Position numbers and translations under genes: made by a program. Source: Bacillus fungorum (GTDB taxonomy: Bacteria; Bacillota; Bacilli; Bacillales; Bacillaceae_G). Taken from it: 64,000 bases of DNA. Position 1 is the first letter of the stretch. Each line of letters begins with the position of its first letter. Below are positions 63,921-64,000 of this stretch, in pieces. The notes beneath the pieces were generated by a model. That model did no database searches. It was not told where the DNA came from and saw only the letters and a program-made list of their open reading frames with translations. Where the stretch lies: assembly GCF_002746455.1 (NCBI RefSeq), contig NZ_NWUW01000014.1, positions 62,001 to 126,000 of the forward strand. Direction: 5' to 3'.

Positions 63921-64000
63921 TTACTCTATCGTTTCAACTTCACATGGATTTTTCATCTCTTCCACATACACAACTCTAAATCCGTGATCTTCTAAATCTC
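63921..64000 (-). CDS. C-terminal end of an unknown protein
   Basis: Only the last 25 codons are inside the window, reading DLEDHGFRVVYVEEMKN then PCEVETIE to a TAA at 63921. The frame is open to the edge, and a terminator follows immediately, which supports a real gene end. The family cannot be recognised from so little. Confidence 0.6.
   Translation of the reverse strand, partial: DLEDHGFRVVYVEEMKNPCEVETIE

Overview
The window is a stretch of low-GC Firmicute chromosome, almost certainly from the Bacillus cereus group (cereus, thuringiensis or anthracis-like). The reasons are strong AGGAGG-type ribosome sites, GTG and TTG starts, sporulation genes (spoIIP, ytfJ), and close matches to remembered B. 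anthracis/cereus formate-tetrahydrofolate ligase and Dal2 alanine racemase. I saw no rRNA, tRNA or CRISPR array.

Layout. 1-3043: the 5' two-thirds or more of narG, leaving the window on the left, with a well-placed Fnr box. 3605-8005: a moxR / DUF58 / transglutaminase operon whose last gene is frameshifted in an A-run. 8104-22152: housekeeping and small genes (glutathione peroxidase, MBL hydrolase, ECF sigma factor with DUF3600 anti-sigma, quinone oxidoreductase, DEAD-box helicase, fhs, ytfJ). 22287-28153: an acetyltransferase-rich region including a six-gene operon (three GNATs, 2H phosphoesterase, cupin, APH-like kinase). 28284-40148: MocR regulator, YitT protein, glycosyltransferase, an APH/double-GNAT/methyltransferase operon, alanine racemase, an MFS pump with its MarR regulator, and two phosphatases.

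40217-50700 is the main accessory module. It is a one-strand gene set for ring cleavage of 3-hydroxyanthranilate down to pyruvate and acetyl-CoA. It is headed by an HpaB-type flavin monooxygenase and carries its own FMN adenylyltransferase and IclR regulator. By analogy with the Geobacillus anthranilate 3-monooxygenase system, I read it as an anthranilate (tryptophan side-product) pathway: anthranilate -> 3-hydroxyanthranilate -> aminocarboxymuconate semialdehyde -> aminomuconate semialdehyde -> aminomuconate -> oxalocrotonate -> oxopentenoate -> hydroxyoxovalerate -> pyruvate + acetaldehyde -> acetyl-CoA. The flavin reductase is not in the window.

50813-64000: SPFH/NfeD pair, MFS transporter, amidase, NUDIX, VanY-type carboxypeptidase, spoIIP, csaA, a decayed TnpB-type element (MerR-like HTH remnant, tnpB with one in-frame stop, structured 3' RNA region), brnQ, and the last codons of an unknown gene. 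Besides the element, three host genes are broken: the transglutaminase, a metallophosphoesterase with an internal deletion, and a small zinc-ribbon membrane protein with an amber codon.
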